From Cichorium intybus (taxonomy: Eukaryota > Streptophyta > Magnoliopsida > Asterales > Asteraceae): a DNA stretch of 64,000 nt. Both the position numbers and the translations under genes were made by a program. Below the pieces are notes generated by a model. It did no database searches and was not told the origin of the DNA. It was given only the letters and a program-made list of their open reading frames with translations. Where the stretch lies: positions 85,694,750 to 85,758,749 of the forward strand of contig CM042015.1 of NCBI GenBank assembly GCA_023525715.1. The letters are read 5' to 3'. Shown in pieces: positions 21,901 to 34,901 of the stretch (positions are counted from its first letter, which is position 1; each line of letters starts with the position of its first letter).

Positions 21901-24900
21901 ATTTGGATTTTGTGATGGAAAGTGATGCACTTGGGCATAGGGTTATGGATCATAAACAAAGTCATGAAAGTTTGATTGCTGTTGCTGGAACAGTCACTCT
22001 TGAAGAGGTAAAAATGCAAACTTTTTTCAAGATTATGTTTCTTTGATGATTGGGAGATTAATATATGAATGTGGAATTTATGTAGGTGAATTACATTGGT
22101 GCACAAGTGTTGGAATACATATCAGATTTTGGAAAAGAATCTGCACCTGTACCTGCAGCCATTGTTGCATGTGTTCCAAAGAAAGTACATGTTGATGGAG
22201 TAGGTGAAGTTGATTTCAAGATAACTCCAAGTGAGATAACAACTGCAATTGAAGAAGGTTTAAAGGAACCTATAGAGCCTGAAGCAGAGGTATATTTTAT
22301 TATTTTCTTGTTTATAATATTAAGTTATAGTTTTTTATAAAAAAAAAATTTGTGATTACAGTTTGAGGTACCAAAAGACTTGATAACTTTACCAGAACTG
22401 GAAGATTTGAAGTTGGAACTAAAACCATCTTTTGTGTCTGTTGGTAAAGATTCGAATGCTACTAAATTTCATGAAAAAGAAACAGGAATTACTCAATGTC
22501 GTCTCTCAAATGGGATTTCCATAAACTACAAGGTATGTTATATATCTTTGCTTACTTCTGATTATTTATTATTATTTTTTTTTCTGTTTTAACATGTATG
22601 GCATGAATGTTTGTTGTTTATGTTAAATAAGATATCGAAAACCGAAACATGCGGCGGGGTGATGCGGCTTATAGTAGGTGGTGGACGGGCAGCGGAGACA
22701 CCGGAAACAAAGGGGGCGGTTGTTTTGGGCGTTCGAACATTGAGTGAAGGAGGGCGTGTTGGGAATTTTACAAGGGAACAGGTAATCTATCACTTATCAA
22801 AGTATAATGCTGTAATGAGAAAAACTTGAAAGTGCAGTGCTGTAATAGAAAGAAATAGAAGTAAGATGCTATAATACACAAGAAAATTAAAGTATGTTGC
22901 TATTAATGTTTGATCTTACATAAACATATTTGTTTTCCAGGTAGAGCTATTCTGTGTGAATCACCTGATTAATTGTTCACTGGAATCCACAGAAGAATTT
23001 CTTTGTATGGAATTCCGGTTTACTACAAGAGACAATGGAATGCGTGCTGCATTCCAACTGCTTCATATGGTACTTGAGGTAAATTAGTAAAGACCATCTC
23101 TTAACCAATTTTATGACTAATTAAAATTAAAATGCTAAATTATTACATTTTAAGTTTAAATTTTGAGTTTTTTGGACATTATGCAGCATAGTGTGTGGCT
23201 TGAAGATGCATTTGATAGAGCAAGACAACTATATTTATCATATTATCGCTCTATTCCAAAAAGTTTGGAACGGTCAACTGCTCACAAACTCATGATCGCC
23301 ATGTTGGATGAAGACGAACGATTTGTGGAGCCCACACCGAATTCATTAGAAAATTTAACATTACAAACTGTAAAAGATGCAGTAATGAGTCAGTTTGTCA
23401 GTGATAACATGGAGGTACGTCTTTTTATTTATGATTTAATTTCATAAGTAATAAGAATCTTCTAATTCACTTTTTAATTATATAATAGGTGAGCATTGTT
23501 GGAGACTTTACAGAAGCGGATATTGAAGCTTGTGTAATGGATTACTTAGGCACAATTAGGGCAAAAAGAGGAGCTGAAAAAGCACTGGAGTATACCCCGA
23601 TTGTTTTCAGACCGTCTCCTAATGATTTGTACTTTCAACAAGTGAGAGCAAAATTATTTCTTTTTTCCAAATTCAAATTATAATGCTAGAATATTTTATA
23701 AGTATACATGGTGTCATCACTTGTTTTAGGTGTTCTTGAAGGACACTGATGAGAGAGCATGTGCATACATTGCGGGGCCCGCTCCGAACCGGTGGGGATA
23801 CAGAGTTGATGGAACCGATCTTTTTGAGTCCATAAGTAATGGTAAGCATTTTTAATGTATTATTATTTCGCTTTTTATATCATCTACCAAAATTCAAACA
23901 TTTAAAAAACTTTTGTACAGAGGTACAAGTGGAAACTGAAGGACAGCTCGTGAAGACAGAGAACATGAATAACGACTTAGTAAAAACATCACGGAATCAC
24001 CCACTATTTTTTGCAATTGCTGTGGGACTGTTAGCAGAGATTATTAATTCCAGGTAGTTGATATATATTTTCTTAACCGAATAAAATTCTATTTTAATTG
24101 GGATCTAATTAGTTAATATATTTCTTTCTAGGCTTTTCACGGAAGTGAGAGACTCACAAGGGTTAACATATGACGTGTCTTTTGAGTTGAACCTTTTTGA
24201 CCGGTTGACTCTTGGTTGGTATGTTATCTCGGTCACATCTACACCTGGCAAGGTGAGTTGACTCGGTTTTCAACTACTTTTGAGACTATAATTTTTAAAA
24301 ATCTTTTAACCAGTTGGAGACTAATTTCAGGTACATAGGGCGGTTGATGCTTGTAAGAGTGTCTTAAGAGGCTTACATGGCAAAAAGATAGGCGAACATG
24401 AATTGGACCGGGTGAGTTGTACATTATTAAATCCATACATGATTGTTGATGAAGCTAAAATTACGGTTTTGGCCCTGACAGGCTAAACGGACATTGCTGA
24501 TGAAACATGAAGCTGAAACTAAGTCAAATGCGTACTGGCTTGGGTTGATAGCTCATTTGCAGGCTGCTTCTGTCCATAGGAAGGTAATATTACTAGACTA
24601 CTACCAAAAGACTATTTTACCCTTTATGGGATAAACTATTTTTATAACCATATTTTGACATGTATTTTCCAGGATATATCGTGTATCAAAGATTTGACAA
24701 AGCTATATGAAGCTGCAACTATTGAAGACGTATACTTGGCTTATGAACAGTTGAAAATTGATGAACAATCTTTGTACTGTTGCATTGGTATTGCTGGTGC
24801 TCAGGCTGGAGATGATGTTTCAGGTGAAAGCATGCGGCTTTTCTTTCTTCTTTTTGGCAATAAATTATTTATTTGGATGTTGATTAATTTGTTTGATGAT

Positions 24901-24998
24901 ATGCAGGTCCTTCACAAGAGGAAGAATATGTTGGAGGTCTTCATGGTGTTATTCCCGTGGGCCGTGGTTCCCACACAATGACAATGCCAACAACATAA
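18913..24998 (+). CDS. SPP: Chloroplast stromal processing peptidase (M16 metallopeptidase)
   Basis: SPP removes the transit peptide from most nucleus-encoded proteins after import into the chloroplast stroma. I read 23 coding exons: 18913-19128, 19593-19784, 19857-20306, 20406-20453, 20554-20661, 20749-20937, 21008-21310, 21380-21481, 21562-21696, 21783-22007, 22086-22289, 22362-22532, 22632-22781, 22941-23078, 23187-23414, 23489-23641, 23730-23841, 23921-24053, 24132-24252, 24331-24411, 24482-24583, 24673-24823 and 24907-24998. All are GT-AG and all phases agree, giving 1267 aa against 1265 in Arabidopsis. The N-terminus (about 70-140 aa, rich in Ser, Arg and Lys) is a transit peptide. The inverted zinc motif HMIEH is at residues 243-247, with the distal Glu expected in the EKERRAILSE helix of exon 5. 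The inactive M16 C-terminal domains follow, and the protein ends PVGRGSHTMTMPTT. No defect seen; it is probably a single housekeeping gene. Confidence 0.97.
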
Positions 24999-26277
24999 TC
25001 ATGAAAAGACGTAAATGCCCTCATGTTCTCATCATCAAAAGTAGCCGTTGAAAGTATGTTCTATTGCAATTCAATAGAGCTTTCAAGATAAGCCACATTG
25101 ATGTTCTAAGCACTCAAATATATGTTATGTAGGTATGCAACGACTTATTCATGTGCTAAAACGCTTGGTAAAATGCACAAGGTTTATAGGAGTAGAAGTT
25201 TAAGGGATTCATGGAACAATAAATCTCAAATAGATTAATTCTAGGAAATCAATCGCGATAAATTTGTGTATTCTTCTAGTTCAGTCAAGTATTCAGCAAT
25301 GTACATGTATTTGTTATATAAGCCACGGCCTATATTTTGTTTACTTGTTTCATATTGTGCTTTGGGTATTTGGATTGTTGCATGGTAATATTTACATCCA
25401 ATAACTGTTTTATGAACAAGTCTTGAATGTCCATTGATTTGTTTTTCATTACATCTTAGTACAACATTGCATTTAAAAAAATTCTATCTGGTTATGTTAT
25501 CCAAATACTAATCAATTTCTACTGTTATAACTTGATGGATTTTCTAAATGTTACATTAAGAAAATAAAATTAAAACGACAATGCTACAATTGGGTAGACA
25601 TTTAGAGTATAATATGCTAAAAAAAAAAAAAGCTAAAAGCACAATGTAGTATATAAAAATTGAATGTTATTATAGTACACAAATATACGAAAGTATATTG
25701 TTATTTTGTGCATCAAGTGTTTTAAAACTATTGAATTTTAAAAATCCTTAAGCTCATTGCTTTGAGCGTTTTCGAAACAGGCTAGATAAATTTGGACAAT
25801 TCGTGGTCACTGAATGCAATGAATGATAGGGAAGCTTGGAACCAGAATTTTGTTTAACAAGTTTATTGAAGCAACTTATCATCGAAACAAGCTTATTATA
25901 TTTTCATTGTCAAACAAGCTAGATAGATAGGGAAGCTTGAACCAGAAAATTCTCAAGCTCATTGCTATGCTCATTGTCCAAACAAGTTTATTATATTATT
26001 TTATTTTCATTTTTCTAGATTTCAAAAACTCTACTAGCATATTGATTGCTCATGTGTAAAACTAGGGGGAAATTGCATAAACAAAGCGAAATTTAAAAGT
26101 TATTTATTATATATATTTTAATAATTTTGGGGCAACTTGTAGTTGTAAGTATTCCAAACGGAATATCCTACACAAACGAATAACAGAAACAAAGAAGCTT
26201 GTCAACACGTATTATGACATCATATAGCAAATTAACATGCTACTCATCAATTTACTATTCTCTTGCATTTAGCACTT
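24999..26277. other. SPP 3' flank and intergenic DNA
   Basis: SPP 3' UTR, then AT-rich DNA. At about 25560-25720 there is a diverged member of the GCTATTA/ATAGCAA intronic element family (GACAATGCTACAATTGGGTAG, then TATATTGTTATTTTGTGCATC). A direct repeat near 25840-25960 contains GGGAAGCTTG(G)AACCAGAA twice. No gene seen. Confidence 0.45.
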
Positions 26278-26333
26278 CAGTTTATTTTAAAGGGTGCTGC
26301 TAAATTAGTTTATTTTAAAGGGTGCTGCTAAAT
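26278..26333. repeat. 28-bp tandem duplication
   Basis: Two adjacent copies of AGTTTATTTTAAAGGGTGCT followed by GCTAAATT. Confidence 0.8.
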
Positions 26334-26894
26334 TGACACCCTTTAGATACTCTGACACATTATTATTTAGAAAGTCAACTCTTATATGTCAGATTTTTTT
26401 ATTCTTTTATGACAATATCAGCTTTTTTTTTATTCTGAACTGGAGCATGTTAGCAGCTTTTTCTTTTTTAATACTGTACGTGGACAAGATATGTAGAGAG
26501 AAACAAAATAAATTAATTTTTATTCACTCTTACAAAATAAACTAATTTTTATTGACTCTTCCTGTTTCACCACCGCCATCATCATACCACCATCCATTAT
26601 CATCGGTCAACACCAACAACAACCTACCGTCGACCACATCTCCGACATCAGTAAAAAGAAAGAACAAGAGAGAGAGAGAGAGATACAAAGAGAGAGAGAA
26701 CAAGATACAGAGAGATACCGAGAGACAGGAGAGAAGAAAGAGACATTTTGTGGTACTCGGACCACATCTCCAGCATCACCACCAACTTCACGTCAATAGT
26801 TCCAAATATGGAAGGAAAACACCAAGGTGTTAAAAAACGACTACATGTAATTGTTATAGCTATATTTGTTATAGCTATATGTATTTTTTAAAAC

Positions 26895-27400
26895 TAAACG
26901 CTAGAAAATATTTTTTTTATAAATGGTTTTGCTAAATTTTTTTAGGCGCCTTTGTTTCTCCTCTAGCCTCGGGCCCCAAAAACGTTTGGACCGGCCCTGA
27001 CTTCACCATACCACCAGAGAGAAACACACATCGAGAGCGAAAGAATGAGAGAAACACACATCGAGAGAGATAGAAAGAGAGAACTGGAGAGAGAGAGATG
27101 GAAATGGAACCGGTGGTCGCCGGAGATAGACAGATCGAGAGTGAAAAACGCTAGAAAATATTTTTTTATAAATGGTTTTGCTAAATTTTTTTAGGGCCTT
27201 TGTTTCTCCTCTCGCCCCGGGCCCAAAAACGTTTGGACCGGCCCTGACTTCACCATACCACCAGAGAAACACACATCGAGAGAGAAAGAATGAGAGAAAC
27301 ACACATCGAGAGAGATAGATAGAGAGAACTGGAGAGAGAGAGAGAGATGGAAATGGAACCGGTGGTCGCCGGAGATAGACAGATCGAGAGTGAAAAATGG
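26895..27400. repeat. Two-copy tandem duplication of about 252 bp, hAT-like end
   Basis: Copies begin with AAACGCTAGAAAATATTTTT at about 26895 and 27146. Each runs through CGTTTGGACCGGCCCTGAC, GAGAGAAACACACATCGAGA and GAACCGGTGGTCGCCGGAGA. On the minus strand each contains CAGGGCCGGTCCAAACG, which resembles the terminal inverted repeat of plant hAT elements. The purine-rich GAGAGA stretches generate long open frames that I regard as artefacts. Confidence 0.75.
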
Positions 27401-28288
27401 AGGTCGAGAACCGGTGGTCGAATGGCAGTGGTCGCCAGAGTGAACATCGAACATCGCCGAAGAGATACATAGATCGAGAGAGACAGATCGGAGGTCGAGA
27501 GTGAACATCGCAGGGGCCTCGGTGTGCTTGCGGTGGTCGGACGTAGAGTGTACCGACGGTAGGTTGTATGCGGTGGTCGGACGGAGTAGTTGGGCTGCAG
27601 TGGTCGGCCGGTGAAGCTGGGCGCCGGATTCGCTGAGAGGGAGAGAGAAGATATGCGGCTAGGGTTTTTTCATTTTATAAGATTAGGGTTTATTTGTTTA
27701 TTATTACACCCTTCAACTTTTATACCTTTTATTTTCACAGATTTTTTTAGTCTCTTTAATAATAATAAATTAAATAATCATTATTGTTTAATCATTATAA
27801 TCATTAAACAATTAAGATGTATCTTTTTAGTAAAAATAGACGTCTTTTAACCAACCCCATTTTAAACATAATACGATGTTTTGTTTGTTTCAGTCAGCAC
27901 AATATGATGATATGCTTCAAGCTTAAATTTTGATGGAGGATGATGGGGTATTTATGGCAAACAGGACTAGGGTTGTTAAAAAAAACCCGAACCCGAAACT
28001 CAAGAATGTTCGGTATCGGGTCAGGTTTGGGTTCCCTCGCCCCACCCCGATAAGAACCACATGACAGACTCACTATCAAAAGACGTAACTCCTTAAAACA
28101 GCTCAGGAACGTTTGTTCCATGACTATATAATCAAAAGAAATCAATAGTGTATCATACACAACACCACACCAAAAAGATTATGCCTTTTCATTCTACAAC
28201 TCCAGTCACATATCGGCATATAAGTTAGAAAAAAATAATAATAAAACATTTCAAAATTGTAAAAATAAAAGTCTCCAAAAAATCAACT
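27401..28288. other. Intergenic DNA downstream of NRPA2
   Basis: Continues the GGTGGTCGGACGG-type text to about 27650, then AT-rich DNA with an AACCCGAACCCGAAACTC repeat-like stretch near 27985. The last 250 bp are the NRPA2 3' UTR side. No gene recognised. Confidence 0.4.
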
Positions 28289-31200
28289 TCATGCACCCGC
28301 TCCGTTACTTAACTGAAGCGTCATCCGTATATTCATAGCCGCCAACTCCGCAGCCAAATACCTAAAAACATACGGCATAGCAACCGTCTCCATACCTTTA
28401 CTTGTCCCACAAGAAACACACCTAACTTTCTTCGGTACCCTGCCAGGTGGCAGCCCCGCAATCTCCCTCATCGCCTTCTTCTGATGCTGAATCAGCGTCG
28501 TTGTCAAAATACTCCCACAAATCGAACAAATATCAGCAATATGATGATCAGAACTCGTATGAAGCCTATCATGCAACAAATAAGCCGCTCCATGTGCAAG
28601 TAACGAATCCCTTTCCATTTCACCAAACCGAATCCCACCTCCCTTTTTTCTCCCCTTTATCGGTTGCCTCGTAACTTGGTCAACCGTCCCCGTTGATCTA
28701 ACCTGAAACTTATCCGAAACCATATGCCGGAGTCTTTGGTAATAAACCGGACCGATAAAAATCTCGCAAGTCAACTCCGTCCCGTAAACTCCACTATACA
28801 ACACTTCCGTACCGTAAAAATTAAACCCGCGGGCTGTCAACATTGACCCGAGTTCGTTAACTAGTGAATCTTCTTCGTTTTCTAGGGTTCCATCCGGTTT
28901 CTTAACCGAGCTAGAAAACGGTGTCGCATCCACAAATTTACCATGTAAAGAACCTCCTTTTGCAGCGATAGATTCTAGAAGCATTGCAATTGTCATTCTA
29001 GAAGGAAACGCGTGAGGATTTATAATTAAATCGGGTCGCATTCCGGTAACTCCTGAAAATGGCATGTCAATATCGGGCCAGAGTTGTGAGCATACACCTT
29101 TTTGGCCATGTCTACTGCTAAATTTATCACCAATTATGGGGTTTCTGCCACGTCGTAATCGTATGTTTGCCTGTTCGATTATAATAAATGAGTTTATATT
29201 TATATAAATAGATAAAAAAACAAAAAGAATTAAAGATTATAAGAGCTCACCTTTTGTAACTGTTTTTTGTTTTTGACGTCGACTGCGACGTAATCGACTG
29301 TGACGGGTTCTGAGCCTTTTAATTTTTGGTTGACGGAAGTGCTTGTGACTTCGTTGTACATGCTGTAATAAGGTTCGCCGGGTTTTATTTTCTGGAAATT
29401 GGTGGTTGACTAGTCAAGATTTTGAAGAGAAAAAATATAATTTAGAAAAAGTAGGAAGTAAAAGAACCTGGCCAACGTATGGAAGGCCGTCTGAATCGAT
29501 GAATGCATGTGATTTTTTGTCAAGATTGCTTCTTCTGAATACTCTATTTGCACGATCTGATTTGTTCTTTTCATCAGCCAAATCAATAGATTCAGTCTGT
29601 AAATAGATTTTTCAAAGTAGAATGTTATTATACAGAAAAAAAAAAATACAAGTATGATGATATAATAAACAAATGTGTTAAATTACCTGATAAATATGTC
29701 CATGAGCGAACCCACGATCAACAGATGATTTATTTAAAACCATAGCATCTTCCATATCATATCTGCATGATATGAATCGCATGAAAAAAATGAATAAACG
29801 CCACCAGAAATGATAAACTGAAATGTTTTATTAAAAAAAAAAAAACTTGCCCTGAATAAGCCAACACTGCCACAATTGCATTTGTCCCTAATGGAGAGTC
29901 ATCAATTCTATACTTTTCATATGTTGCTGTACGTACAAGTGGAGCTTGAGGAGTCTACATTAACAAATTTATATAAAAGTTAAGTCAAACCATCTTGTTA
30001 GAAGTGTAAAAATATTTAAAAGTAAATAAAAAAATACGAACCTGAAGGTGATAAAGCTTTTGATCTGCACGACAATTGATTCCTTGTGAAGAGAATCCCA
30101 TGGTTTGTTTTGCCATCTACAAAAATTAACATAACTCGTGACAATCTTTTTAACCAATAGAAAAAAAAGATGTCTAAAAAACAAAAAGAAAATAATAAAG
30201 ACCTGACACTGGTACATATTTCTTGGGCTCTGATTATGATCAGACCAAGGGGTAAGATTACCAACAACACTAAGTATTCCAGTTGGATGAATTTCTTCAT
30301 GAGTAGCAGGAAACTCCTTTAATCTTCCACCATTTCCTCCATCTGGACACTCTATTTCCATATACACCTACCCACACACGATTAATCCTTAAATCATTTT
30401 TTTCAAAAAACATTTTTTTTTTCAATGGTCATGTAATTAAATACCTGTTCAAAGGGACCAATGAGTTCAATATTATTATTCTCTTCAGATGAAAACTTTT
30501 GTTTAACAGGCCGGACAAATCTTGAAGGACTTGTAAACAGGTAAAGACCAGGGAACGCGCCCCCCATGCTGATAGGTACATACCCCACTTCCAAATCTTC
30601 AGGGATCTGTTTAATTATTTAAATTTAATTCAATGAAACTGATAAAAATAAAAGATTTTTTTAGAAATGAAAGAAAGCAAACCGCTGAAGTTGTTGATAG
30701 TTTTAGTTTGCGTAAATGGTTGACAGCTTTTTCAACTCTATCAGTGGGAATAGAACCAACAACACGGCCTTCTAGTAAAACATGAAGAACTTCAGGAGGA
30801 CCAGCTTTGACAAGTTTCGGAATTGCAGGGGTCATTCCCGCCCCGACCAGAACACTGAGGATGGATTTGTTTATTTTTGAGAAATCTCTGATTATTCCTT
30901 CTGAATCGTAATAGGAGGTGATACCTATAAATAATTATCAAAGTAGTAAAGCATTAAACATCCTGAATGTACAATGTGCTTATTGAATTGTTTAGATGCA
31001 CGAAATAGCAATGTACTTTAAATTATTTTATTTTGTGTTATAGCATTCTACTTTCATTTCTTTTTATCAAAAGATGTGTAAACTTACGACATGAGGCAGT
31101 TAAATGATTCAGCAGTCCACATGGAGAGCCATCTGGCGTGTGAACAGGACATACAAAACCCCACGACCTATGAATATATAAAAAAAGAACCATATAGAAA

Positions 31201-34200
31201 CAATAAGGGGAAAAAATATAAAAGAATAGCATACTATAAAGTATAATGAAAATAAATAATATTTAAGTAACATACTCTGGCAACAACTTACGCACACTTG
31301 TGGTGCGAAGTCCTGCAAGTGATGAACCTCTATGAACAGCTCTAAAATGTGACAGAAAACGTAGAAAATTAAGCCTTTCTGCTTGAACTGTCATTCCAGC
31401 TTTCTAGAAAAATAAACACAATACCTAAAGTTAATTTCACTACTTTATATAACAAGATTTATTAGTGAAAATATAAAGAAGTACCTCTTTAAGATCAAGA
31501 GTTGACTGTGTAACTAATCTTCCAGTCTTCAACATATTTTCAACAGCTGAACCGACTTGTTTTGCAGGGTTCTTATCCAATGCCTTCTTCACATCAGCTA
31601 CTGCAATAATTATAACCAAAAGGGACAAAGAATTTAGATCAATAATTTTAATAATTTACCAAAAAAGCACGAACTTATAGAGTGACAAGGAACATACAGC
31701 TGCCAAATTCAAAGTTCTTCTTTCTGTTATTGACTTCATCTTGAAGTAGTTTTTTAGATTTTAGCAGCCATTCCTGTAGCTTTTCCTGAAAAAGAATGTT
31801 TGCTTTAACATGTCTTAAAAATGTATGACAAGATGTAGATGATTTTTACCTTGATATATATTGTAACCAAGTGACCTGGCAGTAAAACTTCCTGAGTTTG
31901 CAATGAATCAGGGTTGTCTGGTATGGAGGTTTGATCAATAAAAGAGAAGAGTTTCTGCACCATGAAGCTGAAAAAAACATGTCAGATTACCATATTAACC
32001 AAAAAATATAACAAATAAGATTAGCTTACATTAGCAGATTAAATTTATCATGATTGTTATCAAGATGAACTAGTACGAATTCTCTTAGAACAGCATCAGC
32101 AACCTACAAAACGGATCAAGCATAAAAAAAGGTTAAAAGAGAGAAATTGACATCACAAAATTTATGAAAGAATAGATTGATAACAGATCATTATAATTTA
32201 CAGAGACTTACAGCAGAGTGACTTTCATTTTCCATACCATCCATAAAAGGCTTGAAATATTCTCCTGAATAAAATAAGAAAAGAAGAATGGTGTTTATTT
32301 AGTTAACTTTGAGTTTGACTATTAAATATGAATAGGAAAAAGGGTGAAAAAAGAATATAATTACCAATGTACTGCAAGCATTGAATACGAGTAAATAAAG
32401 ACAAGTCTCTAACTTCATTAAGAATAATCTTTGCCCTTTCACTCAAAATCTGAGTACCAACAGAACCCATTGACTTCTCATATTTTTCATTGTAGACAGA
32501 AGTCAAACTCATAAAAATTTCATGATCAGTAGTATCAATAAGTGCCTGTTAAAATTTAAAAAGATAACTGATGTGTCAAACAGACCATCTCAAATGAGTA
32601 ATAAGATATTGGATAAAAATGTCCATTAAAGTACCTTCAAAACAAGACCTATGGGTAACAAGTTTTCCCTCCCTCGTATCCTACAAATGTTATAAAATAA
32701 TCAGCTGTAATTATTTAAAGTAACCAAAAACTTTTACTAGACAAGAAATTATTAATTACCGAAACCCGACCCTTGCACTCCCATTGCTTATATAATATAA
32801 ATTAAGGGTCACAGCTGATTGATCTTCTCTAACACATCTGGAAAAGGAACAGCACATGAGAAAATAGGGCAAATTGCAGGTAATAGCAATGTACTTTATT
32901 TGTACTTACATTTCTTTGCATATAAGGCTATAACAGCAATGTGCTATATTATTTTAGCTTTATAGTAACGTACTTACATTTCATTACCAATATGGGTATT
33001 GTACTTTATTAGTTACATATTGCTATAATAGATAAAAAAAAATGCAGGTAACACTAGTAAGGAATTGCAAGTATGCTGCTATTATGTGTAAAGATCTATA
33101 AGTATGTTGCTATTATAGGTTACATATTGCTAGTTATCAGAAGAACAATGTAAGTATGTTGCTATTATGGGTAAGGAAATGTAAGAGCATTGCTATTATG
33201 GGTAGAGAATAAAGTAAATTGCCTATATTGGTAAAAAAGAGTATGGCACGTTGCTATTTCTTGCAGTTTACCCAAAAAAGATATTCTAAATCTAGAAAAA
33301 GAATGGTGAAACCTAGAAGTAGTTACACTATGTTCTAGAAATAATAACCTTATCACCACAGCTTTATCAGTGAAACCTTCTCTTCGATTTTTGAATGCAC
33401 TTCTGACCATACTAGTTGGCTGCAAATATAGAAATTGATGATTGAAAAAGTGGTCAACAAAAAGTCAAAACAAAGAAGAGGGGAGTAAATATCTATGCAA
33501 TGTTACAAGCTTATTTTGGCTGAGATCATTATCAAACATCAATTCTTTTAAATATTGAAACAACTTATGTAGAGTATACAAAACAACTTACATAGTTTCT
33601 TTTTGGCACGACTAATAGCCTGACAACTCTTTCAAGTCCGTTTAATATGAAGTACCTACAAGAGGATTGAAAATTTTGAAGTCCCTGTATATGACATAAA
33701 AAGGTAGTAAACCTTAAAAATTACTCACCCGCCCATTTCTGATGGTTCTTCTTTACACGACACAAGTTTTTGAGGATCAGCATCTTTTAGGTGACAAAGT
33801 TTTGACTGCAAAAAGGTTACAAAAATCCTTGTGTGAAGTAATAACAAGAAATCATGAAGGTACATTGCTTACCTTCAACATAATCTTATACCAAAATAAA
33901 ATAAAGATTAATGAAGGTACATTGCTTACCTTTAACATAACAGGTAACTGCCCAAAATTGAATTTTTCTCTTATAACAGCTCCACCAGGGCCATCGCCAT
34001 ATTTGAAGCAAACATCCACCAAAAATTTACCAGTATAGGAAATCTTGGCCTGTCTACACTGTAGTATGAATATACAGATAATCCCATAAGTATACATATT
34101 TTTCCTGTTAAGGGAAGGAGAGGGTAAACTTGTCTATTGCTGTATATTTTTACCTCAAAAGGATAGAGAGATTCACGAACTGTCCGAGAAAGGCGCTCCT

Positions 34201-34901
34201 TTTGGGGAGGATATAGCTCGGGTTTTTCAAACCAGAGTATGATGTGGGTCAAGAAATAACAAAAACTCACAAGAATTCAGGCTGTATAGATATGGCTGGA
34301 TATACCAAGCAATTAAAAGAATCTATGATTGCTCCTCAAGTGAAAACTTGTACTAAAAGGTAAAAGATTCCAGCTTATTCAATAAATTATCTTATTTTTT
34401 ACAAGAAAAACAATGAATTCATAGACTTAAAGTTAATAAGAAGCCAATTAGATTCTAAAACGCGCAACACAAAAGCCAATTATATCATCAGAACCGTAAA
34501 GCAAATTTAAAGAATAGAACTTTCCAGTTTAACCAACTAACAAAACCTGCAGATGAAAAAGTTCCAAGTTCTATTCCAGAAACCATAGTTGTTAAGTGAT
34601 GAGAAAAAAAAAAAAAAAAAAAATATTGCAAACCAGTTACCGATAAAACTCTGTTTTAATTGCGAAATTTAATGAAAACAAATAAAAGGATATTTCTTAG
34701 CTTCAACTGGGAGTCTGAATCCACCACCTCGATGGGCTTGATATTCATGAGTGCCTTCTCTAAACCATACTCGATAAAATGATCGAATGAATGAATATGG
34801 TGGCTAAAAAGCTCCCTTAACGGCTCATAGTCGGGATCGTTGGGAAGGTGCGGCGTCATTCTATGCCTCCCTGAAACCCTTGCTACTGCTTCAGATTTCA
34901 T
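28289..34901 (-). CDS. NRPA2: RNA polymerase I second-largest subunit
   Basis: This is the beta-like subunit that forms half of the Pol I active centre, transcribing 45S rDNA in the nucleolus. The start is MKSEAVARVSGRHRMTPH (34901); the TGA is at 28289-28291. Over 20 exons are readable on the minus strand. They include 34901-34694, 34236-34154, 34058-33930, 33805-33729 and then about 33655-33595, 33420-33347, 32837-32760, 32510-32350, 31600-31484, 31404-31275, 31167-31088, 30925-30682, 30606-30444, 30367-30203, 29955-29850 and 29391-29247, ending with about 29171-28289. Diagnostic text: GWGFVCPVHTPDG-type fork (SWGFVCPVHTPDG), LIGPFEQ, THEEIHPTGILSVV, NMYQCQ, GDKFSSRHGQKG (catalytic region), GTVDQVTRQPIKGR, GGGIRFGEMERD, and a C-terminal zinc site CSIC...CVSC. 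The Pol I-specific spacing and N-terminus match NRPA2 rather than NRPB2 or NRPC2. Intron 1 appears to be of the AT-AC class (see findings). The gene looks intact; a partial copy lies at 38018-38900. Confidence 0.95.
32866..33275. mobile_element. Inverted-repeat element in NRPA2 intron
   Basis: The ends are GGGCAAATTGCAGGTAATAG on the left and CTATTTCTTGCAGTTTACCC on the right, which reads GGGTAAACTGCAAGAAATAG on the other strand. The interior is full of short TTGCTATTATGGGTA-type units in both orientations. It is noncoding and removed by splicing if the intron is spliced. It is the longest copy in the window of the family shared with FAH, SPP and KEG introns. Confidence 0.7.
33852..33936 (-). 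repeat. 57-bp-offset duplication of NRPA2 exon 3 donor
   Basis: The + strand text GAAGGTACATTGCTTACCTT occurs at 33856 and again at 33913. On the gene strand this duplicates the end of exon 3 (ATGTTAAAG|GTAAGC) as ATGTTGAAG|GTAAGC 57 nt further on, so two good 5' splice sites lie in the same reading frame. Confidence 0.8.

Noticed and set aside
26552..27508. Arg/Glu- or Leu/Ser-rich frames in GAGAGA tracts
   Set aside because: Low-complexity purine repeats; frames differ between the two tandem copies and have no domain.
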